IMG/VR virus record: IMGVR_UViG_3300024431_000005
Span: 1 to 51,428 of that record
Origin: a virus
Reading direction: 5' to 3' (one strand)
Length of the DNA stretch: 51,428 bases
Below, piece by piece: positions 15,148 to 22,289 of this stretch (position 1 is the stretch's first letter; each line of letters begins with the position of its first letter). The notes beneath the pieces were generated by a model. The model did not search any database, was not told the origin of the DNA, and saw only the letters and a list, made by a program, of their open reading frames with translations. Made by a program: the position numbers and the translations under genes.

Positions 15148-15933
15148 ATGGCAACGAAGAAAAGACGATCAAAAGCACCCGCTAAGAAAACGGCACGACG
15201 TGGTGGGAGACGGGGCAAGTCCAATGTCATAACAGTTGACTTCACCGATGTGGAGGCCGGAGGTGGAATGCCTACGCCGGATGGCTACTACGTTGCTGAA
15301 ATCATGAGCGCTGAGTTGGAAGCGAGTCAGGCAGGCAACGACATGATCACTGTACGTTGGAAGACGCACATTGGCTCGACGGTGTTCGACCGATTCGTGT
15401 TAGTGCCACAGTCGTTGTGGGTTTTGCGCACTGCGCTTAACTGCATGGGATACGACACCCCTGATGGTCCCTTCGACTTTGATCCCGATGATCTGGTCGG
15501 GAACATGTGTGGTCTGGAGATCGTGAACGAGGAGTACGAAGAGAAAGATCAGCCTCGTGTAACCGGTTACCTGACCGAGGAAGTAGCACAGCAGTACGTC
15601 GAAGAGCAGGGTGGTGAAATCCCTGAGGCTGAGGGCGAAGAAGAAGAGGAGGAGGGCGAGTACGAAGAAGAAGAAGGCGAAGAGGAAGAAGAAGAAGCTC
15701 CTCCAGCTCCCACCAAAAAGAAAACGAAAAAGAAAGCCTCGAAGAAAAAAGCAGTGAAGAAAAAGACACGGAAGTCCACTGCGTTGCGTCCGGGTGCTCG
15801 CGTCACGTTCGAAGACGAAGATGGCGAAGAGTATCAGGGTGTGATCGAGGGCATCGAAGACGACATGGCAGTTGTGGTCGATGACGAAGAAGGGGAATGG
15901 GAGATCCCGCTTAAAGAGCTGACGAAAGCGTAG
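15148..15933 (+). CDS. DUF669-like ssDNA-binding protein with charged linker and C-terminal domain
   Basis: 261 residues in four parts: a basic N-terminus (KKRRSKAPAKKTARRGGRRGK); a DUF669-like OB domain at about 27-150 (PDGYYVAEIMSAEL, VLVPQSLWVLRTAL, FDFDPDDLVG); a Glu run at 165-190 followed by a Lys run at 195-215; and a small beta domain at 218-258 (LRPGARVTFEDEDGEEYQG) that looks SH3/Tudor-like. DUF669 proteins pair with Sak4/Sak3 systems as SSBs. The acidic stretch may do the partner-binding job of an SSB tail, but here it is internal. The stop shares a base with the GTG start of the helicase (TAGTG). Confidence 0.8.
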   Translation: MATKKRRSKAPAKKTARRGGRRGKSNVITVDFTDVEAGGGMPTPDGYYVAEIMSAELEASQAGNDMITVRWKTHIGSTVFDRFVLVPQSLWVLRTALNCMGYDTPDGPFDFDPDDLVGNMCGLEIVNEEYEEKDQPRVTGYLTEEVAQQYVEEQGGEIPEAEGEEEEEEGEYEEEEGEEEEEEAPPAPTKKKTKKKASKKKAVKKKTRKSTALRPGARVTFEDEDGEEYQGVIEGIEDDMAVVVDDEEGEWEIPLKELTKA

Positions 15934-17342
15934 TGATCCGCACGGAGCTTCGTCCGTATCAGAGAGAAGCTGTCGTTGCGGCATTGCCCTTCGACGGCTT
16001 CGCTCTTTTTCCGGAACAGCGCACAGGGAAGTGCCTGATCTCTCTGGCTATCGTTGACGAACGCAAGCCGGAGGTGTTGATCCTTTTGTGCCCTAAGAAG
16101 GCACTGAAAACCTGGGAGGAGCAGCTCGAAGAACACCTCGACAACGATTGGGGATGCGAGATTTACATCCTCACGTATCAGGAGCCTGTGAAAAACATGC
16201 AGCTCCGGAAGGAGTGGTACGCCGAAACACTGAAGTGGCAAAAGCAAGGCGTCAAGATGATGATCATTGCCGACGAAGCGCACATGATCAAGAAACCTGG
16301 TGCAGCCCAGTCGCGGTTTGCACGTACGCTTGCCAAGCGTTGTGTTTGGAAACTTGCGTTAACCGGCACACCAGCCGACAAGGGTTTTGAGCAGTACTGG
16401 GCAATCTTCGACTTCATTGGGAAGAACGAGATCTTCGGCATCTACGCCAGCTTCAAGGAGCGCTATGTCGTTTACGAGCAGCATGAGAGACGAGATGGAA
16501 AAACGTATCCCGTGCTCGTTGGATACAACCACGAAGAAGAGCTACTTGAAATCATCCATGAGTACAGTTACCGAATTACATTCAACGAAGCGCGCGTCGC
16601 CATGGGAAAGTCTCCCGTGCGCGTCCGCCGGAAGAAAGTGCGTTTCGACCTCAATCGTAAGAGTCGGCACATCTACGAAGAACTGAAACAGGACATGGAA
16701 ACCGTTATCAACGACCTGACCATCGGTGTACCCTTACCGGTCAATTTACCGCAGAAGCTGCAGCAGGTGTGCGGTGGTTTCTTACTGCATCAGGAGCGCA
16801 TTCCCGGCCAGAAGAAGCGCACACGTATCGTCATACCTGTTGGCACCGAGAAGCTGGACAAACTCATGGAGCTGCTGTCGGGCTTCGGTAAAGAAAGGGC
16901 AGTCATCTGTTGTCGCTTCACGCACGAGATCGAAGCCATCGCTGCGGAGTTCGATGCGTTCAACTGGACCTACAAGATCATTTCGGGGAAGCACGAATGG
17001 GACATGAAGTTCGATGTGGACTACGTCATCTTGCAGGTAAAGAGTGGGCTCGGTTTCGATCTGTCAGCAGCGAACACGTACGTGTTCTACAGCTGGGATC
17101 ACAGTCACATCACGTTTGAACAAGCTCGATTCCGCATCATGAGCATGGAATTCACCGACTGGGTGAAGTATTTCTTCATGATGGCAAATGACACAATTGA
17201 GGATGAATACTATGAAGCGATTGCAAAGAAAAAAGACTTCGCGACGCTCATCCTCGACAGGTACCGCAAGAAAGGTAACCGTCGAAGATCGGCTTGGAAG
17301 GGTGCTAAAAGAATTCGCAAAACCCGTGCGATGTTCGCCTAA
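15933..17342 (+). CDS. SNF2-type superfamily 2 helicase
   Basis: 469 residues from GTG 15933, overlapping the previous stop. Motifs: LRPYQREAV (Q-motif region) at 6-14, motif I FPEQRTGKCL (26-35), Ia ILLCPKKALKTW near 50, motif II ADEAH near 115, motif III LALTGTPADK near 142, a second RecA-like domain with AVICCRF near 327, motif V VKSGLGFDLSAA near 370 and motif VI EQARFRIMS near 395. This is the compact phage SNF2/DEAD form, used in replication or recombination as a translocase. The usual Q..R.HR of motif VI is R-x-R-I-M here. The C-terminus is very basic. Confidence 0.9.
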   Translation: MIRTELRPYQREAVVAALPFDGFALFPEQRTGKCLISLAIVDERKPEVLILLCPKKALKTWEEQLEEHLDNDWGCEIYILTYQEPVKNMQLRKEWYAETLKWQKQGVKMMIIADEAHMIKKPGAAQSRFARTLAKRCVWKLALTGTPADKGFEQYWAIFDFIGKNEIFGIYASFKERYVVYEQHERRDGKTYPVLVGYNHEEELLEIIHEYSYRITFNEARVAMGKSPVRVRRKKVRFDLNRKSRHIYEELKQDMETVINDLTIGVPLPVNLPQKLQQVCGGFLLHQERIPGQKKRTRIVIPVGTEKLDKLMELLSGFGKERAVICCRFTHEIEAIAAEFDAFNWTYKIISGKHEWDMKFDVDYVILQVKSGLGFDLSAANTYVFYSWDHSHITFEQARFRIMSMEFTDWVKYFFMMANDTIEDEYYEAIAKKKDFATLILDRYRKKGNRRRSAWKGAKRIRKTRAMFA

Positions 17343-17392
17343 TGTAGATTCGGTGAAAAAGTAGTGCAATATTTTCCTGGGATTTTGGTTTT

Positions 17393-17854
17393 ATGAATGA
17401 GAGCAACCTTTGGGAGTGGCTGCGAGATGTTGCGCTCCCGCTGGGGCAATACTCCAGAATCGAATCCCCAGATACTACGCCGGGATTTCCTGACGTTCAC
17501 TACCAAGTGGGCAAGGATGGCTGCGGTACCATCGAGCTGAAGGCGACCGACCGTGCACTGCGCGTGCCCTTTCCGGACGACGAGAAGGGACTGCACAAAT
17601 CACAGCTGCGATGGATCAAGGAGAACGTCAACGAGGGCGGCATCGTCTGGATCATTGCAGAAACTCCCGGCGTCATCTACATTGTACACGGCAAGGATGC
17701 CGCGAAGTTCAACGGAGCAACGCACGACCAGTTGATTGACATGGCTTGGGAAACGATGAGCAGGAAAGATCCTAAACAAGCTGCGCGCTTATTAGATGGC
17801 GCGCTCACAGTGCCGAGTAACTATCGGCTTTTCGCAGAGTACTATGGAGAATAA
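17393..17854 (+). CDS. VRR-NUC-like PD-(D/E)XK nuclease
   Basis: 153 residues. RIESPDTTPGFPDVHYQ near 22-38 gives the G-x-P-D element and GTIELKATD near 46-54 gives the E-x-K element, the order seen in VRR-NUC and Holliday-junction-resolvase-like nucleases. The conserved Q-x-x-W (SQLRWIKE, about 70) fits the family. A branched-DNA resolving or flap-cutting role in replication is expected. There is a 50-nt AT-rich gap before it; ATG 17393 has only a weak SD (GGGATTTTGG). Confidence 0.75.
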   Translation: MNESNLWEWLRDVALPLGQYSRIESPDTTPGFPDVHYQVGKDGCGTIELKATDRALRVPFPDDEKGLHKSQLRWIKENVNEGGIVWIIAETPGVIYIVHGKDAAKFNGATHDQLIDMAWETMSRKDPKQAARLLDGALTVPSNYRLFAEYYGE

Positions 17855-17856
17855 CA

Positions 17857-18075
17857 ATGTCATTCGGAGATGAAAATACACAAGAAGTAGCAGCAGCAGG
17901 ACGCGCACTCATGGACCACCGTCCACCGACTGTCAGCGAGAAACTACTGCAGGAGAAAAAGGAACTGGAGCTGCGTCTCGAAGCAATCAATCAACTGATC
18001 ACACAGATGGAAGCGAACCCGGAGACGAGAGACATCATCGACAAGCTCGCCCAGCTCGGGCGTGGGATGTTCTGA
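17857..18075 (+). CDS. Hypothetical coiled-coil protein (72 aa)
   Basis: 72 residues. A disordered N-terminus is followed by a long charged helix (KLLQEKKELELRLEAINQLI) with heptad-like spacing, so a coiled coil is likely. It starts 2 nt after the nuclease and its stop overlaps the start of the MazG-like gene (TGATG). Not recognised. Confidence 0.7.
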   Translation: MSFGDENTQEVAAAGRALMDHRPPTVSEKLLQEKKELELRLEAINQLITQMEANPETRDIIDKLAQLGRGMF

Positions 18076-18497
18076 TGCCAGAACGTAGCTGCACTTTTCG
18101 TAGTCCGCACCACGTGCAAACGTGCACTGAATGCGGCAGCGATCTAACTATCTGTCAGTGCGTTGCGCCTGACCAGCAAGCTCATGAACGATTGACCAGT
18201 CCTGACGGGATGGTCTTCACCATGATTCGAGACGAACTGGTTGCTGCGCGCAAAGCATTCCCGGAGAACACGCACAAGCTCGCCGCCCTCATGGAGGAGG
18301 TGGGTGAGCTGGCTCAGGCTATGATGCATCACGACCGTAAACTAGGCACGAGCGCAGTCGAAGTCCTACGCGAAGCAATACAGGTAGCCTGCATGGCTGT
18401 CCGCATTGCCGTCGAAGGGGATGAGAATTTCTTGTACGATTTCCCCGTCGTCGAGAGCGAGTTACCTCGTGGTCCCGTGGGAGGAATGTATGACTGA
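18075..18497 (+). CDS. MazG-like NTP pyrophosphohydrolase with N-terminal zinc motif
   Basis: 140 residues. The N-terminal 30 contain C6, C17, C20 and C27/C29 (CTECGSDLTICQC), a probable zinc ribbon. Residues 65-115 carry the MazG-like helices: MEEVGELAQAM (E74, E75, E78) and, 22 residues on, E100 with Q103 where the usual motif is ExxD. Phage MazG-like enzymes hydrolyse NTPs or dNTPs and can lower host alarmone or noncanonical nucleotide levels. The Asp-to-Gln change weakens the metal site on paper. It lies in the operon downstream of the polymerase. Confidence 0.72.
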   Translation: MPERSCTFRSPHHVQTCTECGSDLTICQCVAPDQQAHERLTSPDGMVFTMIRDELVAARKAFPENTHKLAALMEEVGELAQAMMHHDRKLGTSAVEVLREAIQVACMAVRIAVEGDENFLYDFPVVESELPRGPVGGMYD

Positions 18498-18768
18498 TCC
18501 ACTCGACATCAAAATCACATACGATAGAGAAAGAGTTGCTGACATTGTCAATGCAATGCTGGATGATCCTGATCCCATCGGGCTCTACCCAACCACCAGG
18601 TGTTTCAATCAGCTGGAGCAACTCCTCGGTGGTGTTCGGGCGGAAGCTATCGGCTGGACGTGGACTGAAGCACGTTTGCAGTACAGTAAGGGGCTGGACC
18701 CCCACCGCTCAGAGATCCCGATGCTGGTGGAAAAAGCTGTAGCTGACTTGAATCCGGAGCACGAATAA
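18490..18768 (+). CDS. Hypothetical protein (92 aa)
   Basis: 92 residues from ATG 18490 (GAGGAA upstream), overlapping the MazG-like stop by 8 nt; a longer in-frame start at 18406 lies inside that gene and is rejected. The product is acidic, alpha/beta, with a conserved-looking core (LDIKITYDRERVADIV) and no Cys-rich or membrane part. It is coupled at its 3' end to the next gene (TAATG). Not recognised. Confidence 0.7.
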   Translation: MTDPLDIKITYDRERVADIVNAMLDDPDPIGLYPTTRCFNQLEQLLGGVRAEAIGWTWTEARLQYSKGLDPHRSEIPMLVEKAVADLNPEHE

Positions 18769-18986
18769 TGACAGACGACAAACCGAAGGTCGATGAAGTA
18801 GCCGAAGCTGTTAGCAAGGAAATTAAACCACCTCTCAAAATTAAAGTAGGAATGGAGAATGGCAAGGTGGTTACCATCTTCTCTGAGCGGCTCTCGATGT
18901 TTTCCCTACCGTTCGATGAGGCCGAGAAGTACGCTGATGCCTTGTACCACCACGCTTCTGCGGCAAGGGATGCAGCTGGGAAGTAG
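18768..18986 (+). CDS. Hypothetical protein (72 aa)
   Basis: 72 residues: a charged N-terminal helix, a two-stranded segment (LKIKVGMENGKVVTIFSE) and a C-terminal helix (EAEKYADALYHHASAARDA). Its start overlaps the preceding stop. It is the last gene before the internal promoter at 18991-19020. Not recognised. Confidence 0.7.
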   Translation: MTDDKPKVDEVAEAVSKEIKPPLKIKVGMENGKVVTIFSERLSMFSLPFDEAEKYADALYHHASAARDAAGK

Positions 18987-18990
18987 TCGC

Positions 18991-19020
18991 TTTACACGCT
19001 AGCGAATCTGTGTATATAAT
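18991..19020 (+). promoter_or_regulatory. Sigma70-like promoter inside the replication region
   Basis: TTTACA (18991-18996), 18-nt spacer, TATAAT (19015-19020). It is the only strong plus-strand promoter seen. Its spacer does not share the early-arm dyad. A start near 19027 would give a leader of about 20 nt for the 59-aa gene. Confidence 0.78.
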
Positions 19021-19047
19021 GGCTGCAGAATCCGACTGGAGATAGGT

Positions 19048-19227
19048 ATGAGAAGTGCAAAAGCTCACAGCGATAGCATCGGTGCGCAGATGGCAATGAT
19101 GCGCAAGCGTAGCAAGAAAAACTGTGAGAACCCGGAGTGCAAGAAGCGTTTCGAGGGTCTCACGATCACTAATTACTGCTCTGACGAGTGTCGTTTCAGG
19201 GCAGCTTACCTGCGTCGTACAGCATAG
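19048..19227 (+). CDS. 59-aa zinc-finger protein
   Basis: ATG 19048 with GGAG 6 nt upstream, 28 nt after the -10 of its own promoter. The basic N-terminus (MRKRSKK) is followed by C26-x4-C31 and C44-x3-C48 with aromatic residues between and after (F35, Y43, F50, Y54), and a basic end (YLRRTA). This looks like a small zinc-finger nucleic-acid-binding protein. It fills the gap between 18986 and 19237, and its fold and promoter make it a candidate regulator. Confidence 0.75.
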   Translation: MRSAKAHSDSIGAQMAMMRKRSKKNCENPECKKRFEGLTITNYCSDECRFRAAYLRRTA

Positions 19228-19236
19228 GAATAAGAC

Positions 19237-19434
19237 ATGTACCTGAAACAACACCGCAAAGGCACCCTCGAATTGGACGGGCGTAAGCTCAAGATGCACC
19301 TTGAAGTGAGCCTGACTAATCAGGGTGATCGACAGGTAGCCACCGAGTTCATCAGCGAGATCCGTAAGCAGCTGCGTGAATTCGATCCCGCCAAGAAGAA
19401 AAAGGTTGGCGCGAGACGTAAAAAGCGTAGATGA
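19237..19434 (+). CDS. Small basic hypothetical protein (65 aa)
   Basis: 65 residues: a beta-rich N-terminal half (KGTLELDGRKLKMHLEVSL), a helix and a strongly basic C-terminus (KKKKVGARRKKRR). Likely to bind nucleic acid by charge. ATG 19237 has AGGAATAAG upstream, and its end overlaps the HAD-like gene by 4 nt. Not recognised. Confidence 0.7.
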   Translation: MYLKQHRKGTLELDGRKLKMHLEVSLTNQGDRQVATEFISEIRKQLREFDPAKKKKVGARRKKRR

Positions 19435-19913
19435 TTCTGGTTGATCTCGAAGGGGTGCTGAGCGATCACACTGATCGTCTAGCCCTCCTTCAGTCTCGAA
19501 CTCAAGACAACAAACGAGATGTCACTGCGTGGAAAGATTATTACAAAGCGATCATGGAAGACGCGCCGCGAATGCACATCATAGACATGGTGCACGACTG
19601 GCTCGACGCAGACATCAAACCGATCATCTACAGCACACGCTTCGTTAATAAGTACAAGCACGAAGAAGCATGGCTACGCAAGTACGAATTGTTTGAGCGC
19701 GTCGAATTGATTCAACGACTGCCGCACCAGACTGCAATCAAAGGTCCGGACCTGGTCCTGCAGTGGGTGCGTCAGTACAAGCCGGAGATCGTCATCGATG
19801 ACAGAGTCGAAGTGCGCGACAAGCTGCGCGGACTCTACGCAGGCATGATGGTCTACGGTCCCAACGCTTTTCTTAAAACGGGGGAGAACGACGATGGACA
19901 TATACTGCGCTAA
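19431..19913 (+). CDS. HAD-like phosphatase, possible polynucleotide 3'-phosphatase type
   Basis: 160 residues with the HAD order of motifs: ILVDLEGVLSD at 2-12 (motif I, D5 as nucleophile), IIYSTR near 65 (motif II Ser/Thr), a basic residue in the middle (K106 region) and IVIDDR near 122 (motif III acids). The second acid of motif I is Glu7 rather than the usual Asp. The size and the S-T-R motif recall the phosphatase half of T4 polynucleotide kinase and 5'-nucleotidase relatives. A role in DNA-end repair or nucleotide turnover fits the operon. Confidence 0.65.
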   Translation: MILVDLEGVLSDHTDRLALLQSRTQDNKRDVTAWKDYYKAIMEDAPRMHIIDMVHDWLDADIKPIIYSTRFVNKYKHEEAWLRKYELFERVELIQRLPHQTAIKGPDLVLQWVRQYKPEIVIDDRVEVRDKLRGLYAGMMVYGPNAFLKTGENDDGHILR

Positions 19914-20148
19914 CAATTGGCTGTATCACGAGTGGGGAGCAGATGGCAGATGCGTTCGACGTTGCGGTGCTACCTTGCCCGTCCGAAGCCACCACGTCTC
20001 GACATCGGAGGACGTCCGGTCCCCCTCTGCAACGCTCTCGCTAGTCCACCCTGCTGGTCCTGTTGACCGACACGGTTCACGCCACCACCGACGTTCGCCG
20101 GAGGACGATTCATCATCCGCTGCTTCTGCAGATAGCCACGCATATTAG
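19894..20148 (+). CDS. Possible small Cys-containing protein overlapping convergent gene
   Basis: ATG 19894 overlaps the HAD-like end, with GGGGGAG 8 nt upstream. The first 27 residues (C5, then GRCVRRCGA with C20 and C24) look like a real small zinc-ribbon start. From 19970 on, the frame runs antisense through the end of the 583-aa virion gene and its low-complexity composition mirrors that gene. Either the two genes truly overlap by 179 nt or the real product is shorter or absent. Confidence 0.35.
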   Translation: MDIYCANNWLYHEWGADGRCVRRCGATLPVRSHHVSTSEDVRSPSATLSLVHPAGPVDRHGSRHHRRSPEDDSSSAASADSHAY

Positions 20149-21721
20149 GAGCTATTTTAGGTCCACCAACGGGACCTGCTCCACCAACAGGACCTGCTCC
20201 ACCTTGAGGCGGCATTGCTCTTGGGTCACGTCCACCGAACGGTATCCCACCACCTTGAGGCGGCATGCCTCGACTGGGGATGCCTCTCGGTGGACTCGGA
20301 GGCACCATCGGCCTCGGTCCTTTACCCGGCGGGAATCCACCACCCTGAGGGGGCATCGCTCTCGGGTCACGTCCACCGAACGGCATCCCTCTCGGTGGGC
20401 TCGGCGGCACTTGCATCCTTGGTCCCTTTCCGGGAGGGAAGCCACCTCCACCTCTTAAAGATCCGCCGGGACCTGCGCTACCTAATGGGTTTGGTCCGTA
20501 GCCGGGTCCACCTAAGGTACCGACTCTACCCGGCATGCCACCGGGACCACCTATCTGTGCGCGAGGCGGGAAGCCACGCCTACCGGCTCCACCTCGTTGA
20601 CTCTGCGCCTGCCGCCTCAGCTGCGAGAGCATTCCAGATCTACCTCCCGCACCACCCGGCGGGATGCCACCTCGTGGATTCATCATGCCGACACGCGGAG
20701 ACACACCACCTCGTGGTGGACCACGGAAGTTTGCTTGCGCAAGTCCACCGAATTGATAACCGGGCACGTCGATGTAGCCACCGTGAGCTTCACCCAGTGC
20801 TTCCAGCTCACGTTCGCTGCGAGTCTTGATGTCTTCACCTCGCCCAAGCAGCCTGTCGAGCCAGCTCAGATCTTCTGCTGGTTCCGCTTCAACCACTTCT
20901 GGAGGAGGAGGATCTACATGCTTCCTGCTCTCCCAGTAATTGTAACTAGCCGTCCCGTGTGGATAGGGATTCGGTCCTCCCGTTGCATCCTCTGCATGAC
21001 CGGGACGGACAACTCCGCCTTCATCGTAGTAATTCACTTGACCTCCTCCCGCGTAGCCACCCGGTGGCACCGCTAATGATTGTGCAACACGTGCTTTATG
21101 TGCACGCAGTGCTGCTGAATATTCAGTGTCTCTTCCTGCTCGTCGATCTCTCGGTGGGATTGGAGTAACTGCAGGTGGGTCTCCTTCTACACCTGGGGGT
21201 GGACCTGTACGTGGTGGTCTGCCCCCACCTCCATCTCCGTCGCGCTGACGTCGTCCACCTCCGTTGCGACCGCGACGTCCACTTCCGCCACGTGGACGCA
21301 CCGTTGTAACAGGAACTGGCGTCGCAGTCGCAGTCGGAGCCGCAACCGCAGGCGGATTGTAGCCGTACTGCACTCGGCCTTTCTCCTGCATCCTACGCAT
21401 CATCTTGGCGTACCTGCTATTACCTTTGATCTCAGCGTTCAGGAACTTCAGTGTCTCTTCAGGTATGTCTCCATAATCCTGACCGGGACCGTAAGGAGTC
21501 CAAACCTCACCACCTCCCTGCATGTGCAGGCTCGGTGCGAACCCACGTTGGATGATGTCGTTCATTGGTGCGAGACCTCCTTCATACATTTCTGCCAACC
21601 TGTCAGCTGCGACGAACTCCTTCGCCACGCTAACTGATGGTCCATCGATTCGATTAGGCTTCCAACCGTGCGCAACAGCACGCATTAATTTCGCTTGCTT
21701 TGGTGACGTGCTAGGCATCAT
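19970..21721 (-). CDS. Gly/Pro/Arg-rich virion-type protein with SPKQA N-terminal motif
   Basis: 583 residues. The first 45 (SPKQAKLMRAVAHGW, then GPSVSVAKEFVAADR) match a motif common at the N-terminus of small uncharacterised phage proteins. A second part (about 50-110) is ordered, and 110-310 alternates Pro/Arg-rich and YxxGG boxes. Residues 320-583 are a collagen-like run of GG, PP and RG with a 35-residue unit repeated (GGGFPPGKGPR...PPSPPRG...FGGRDPRAMPPQ). It is the last gene of the late operon, overlapping the small terminase gene by 11 nt. Probably a DNA-contacting internal or packaging-associated protein, by inference. Confidence 0.7.
   Translation of the reverse strand: MMPSTSPKQAKLMRAVAHGWKPNRIDGPSVSVAKEFVAADRLAEMYEGGLAPMNDIIQRGFAPSLHMQGGGEVWTPYGPGQDYGDIPEETLKFLNAEIKGNSRYAKMMRRMQEKGRVQYGYNPPAVAAPTATATPVPVTTVRPRGGSGRRGRNGGGRRQRDGDGGGGRPPRTGPPPGVEGDPPAVTPIPPRDRRAGRDTEYSAALRAHKARVAQSLAVPPGGYAGGGQVNYYDEGGVVRPGHAEDATGGPNPYPHGTASYNYWESRKHVDPPPPEVVEAEPAEDLSWLDRLLGRGEDIKTRSERELEALGEAHGGYIDVPGYQFGGLAQANFRGPPRGGVSPRVGMMNPRGGIPPGGAGGRSGMLSQLRRQAQSQRGGAGRRGFPPRAQIGGPGGMPGRVGTLGGPGYGPNPLGSAGPGGSLRGGGGFPPGKGPRMQVPPSPPRGMPFGGRDPRAMPPQGGGFPPGKGPRPMVPPSPPRGIPSRGMPPQGGGIPFGGRDPRAMPPQGGAGPVGGAGPVGGPKIAPNMRGYLQKQRMMNRPPANVGGGVNRVGQQDQQGGLARALQRGTGRPPMSRRGGFGRAR
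20195..20460 (-). repeat. In-gene tandem repeat, about 105-bp unit
   Basis: Two full and one partial in-frame copies of a unit encoding GGGFPPGKGPR, VPPSPPRG, FGGRDPRAMPPQ, then short GPVGGA repeats. The copies are similar at DNA level, so length variation by slippage or recombination is likely. Confidence 0.75.
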
Positions 21722-22289
21722 CTACCTCCCCAGTTTTACCGTCGATAACAGCGTTGTCGGGCTTCGGTTTAATCAGTGCAAGAATACTCGAGACCACTTC
21801 GAGCTTCGTCTCATCGCGCAGACCGATAGGTCCACCGTCTTTACCAGTGTGTTCAGTTTCTTTGCGATCAGCCCAGTACTCGCGCTGTCGGTTGGTCATC
21901 CACAACTTGATCGCTTGCACGTCAGGTTTGTAATGCTTGATGGTGTCGGCACGGATGACCTCTCCGTCCCACTGGAAAATCTTTTCTTCGTCGTGCGTGT
22001 AGCCGACGGCAGTCTGGTACAACGCACCAAGGACAGCAGCATCAGCATCGGTGTAGCCTTCTTCGAGCGCATCTTTGAACAACGGGTACTGTGCTTTCCA
22101 CAGGCCCAGTTGTCGTGCGCTGATGTCGAAGATTTCAGACAGCTGCTTTTCATCGATGCCACGCATCGCAATCGCACGCACCTGGTCGAGGTGATCGGGT
22201 AGGAACACACGCGAACCCTCCACAAGGAGATGACCCGCACGGTTACGCGTGTACCTTTTAGCCGGTGGTTTGAGACGTCGTGCAGGCAT
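21711..22289 (-). CDS. Terminase small subunit-like protein
   Basis: 192 residues. A basic N-terminus (RRLKPPAKRYTRNR) is followed by a helix-turn-helix at about 45-70 (DEKQLSEIFDISARQLGLWK), then the small-terminase signature ALYQTAVGYTHDEEKIF, IKHYKPDVQAIKLWMTNRQ and W in REYWADR, near 95-145. Such proteins recognise the packaging site and regulate the large subunit. The large subunit and portal are not in this window; the position between ejection proteins and the operon end is unusual. The start overlaps the upstream stop (TAATG). Confidence 0.85.
   Translation of the reverse strand: MPARRLKPPAKRYTRNRAGHLLVEGSRVFLPDHLDQVRAIAMRGIDEKQLSEIFDISARQLGLWKAQYPLFKDALEEGYTDADAAVLGALYQTAVGYTHDEEKIFQWDGEVIRADTIKHYKPDVQAIKLWMTNRQREYWADRKETEHTGKDGGPIGLRDETKLEVVSSILALIKPKPDNAVIDGKTGEVDDA

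Noticed and set aside
21522-22202. 226-codon plus-strand frame opposite the small terminase
   Set aside because: Antisense shadow with no coupling or SD and no domain.
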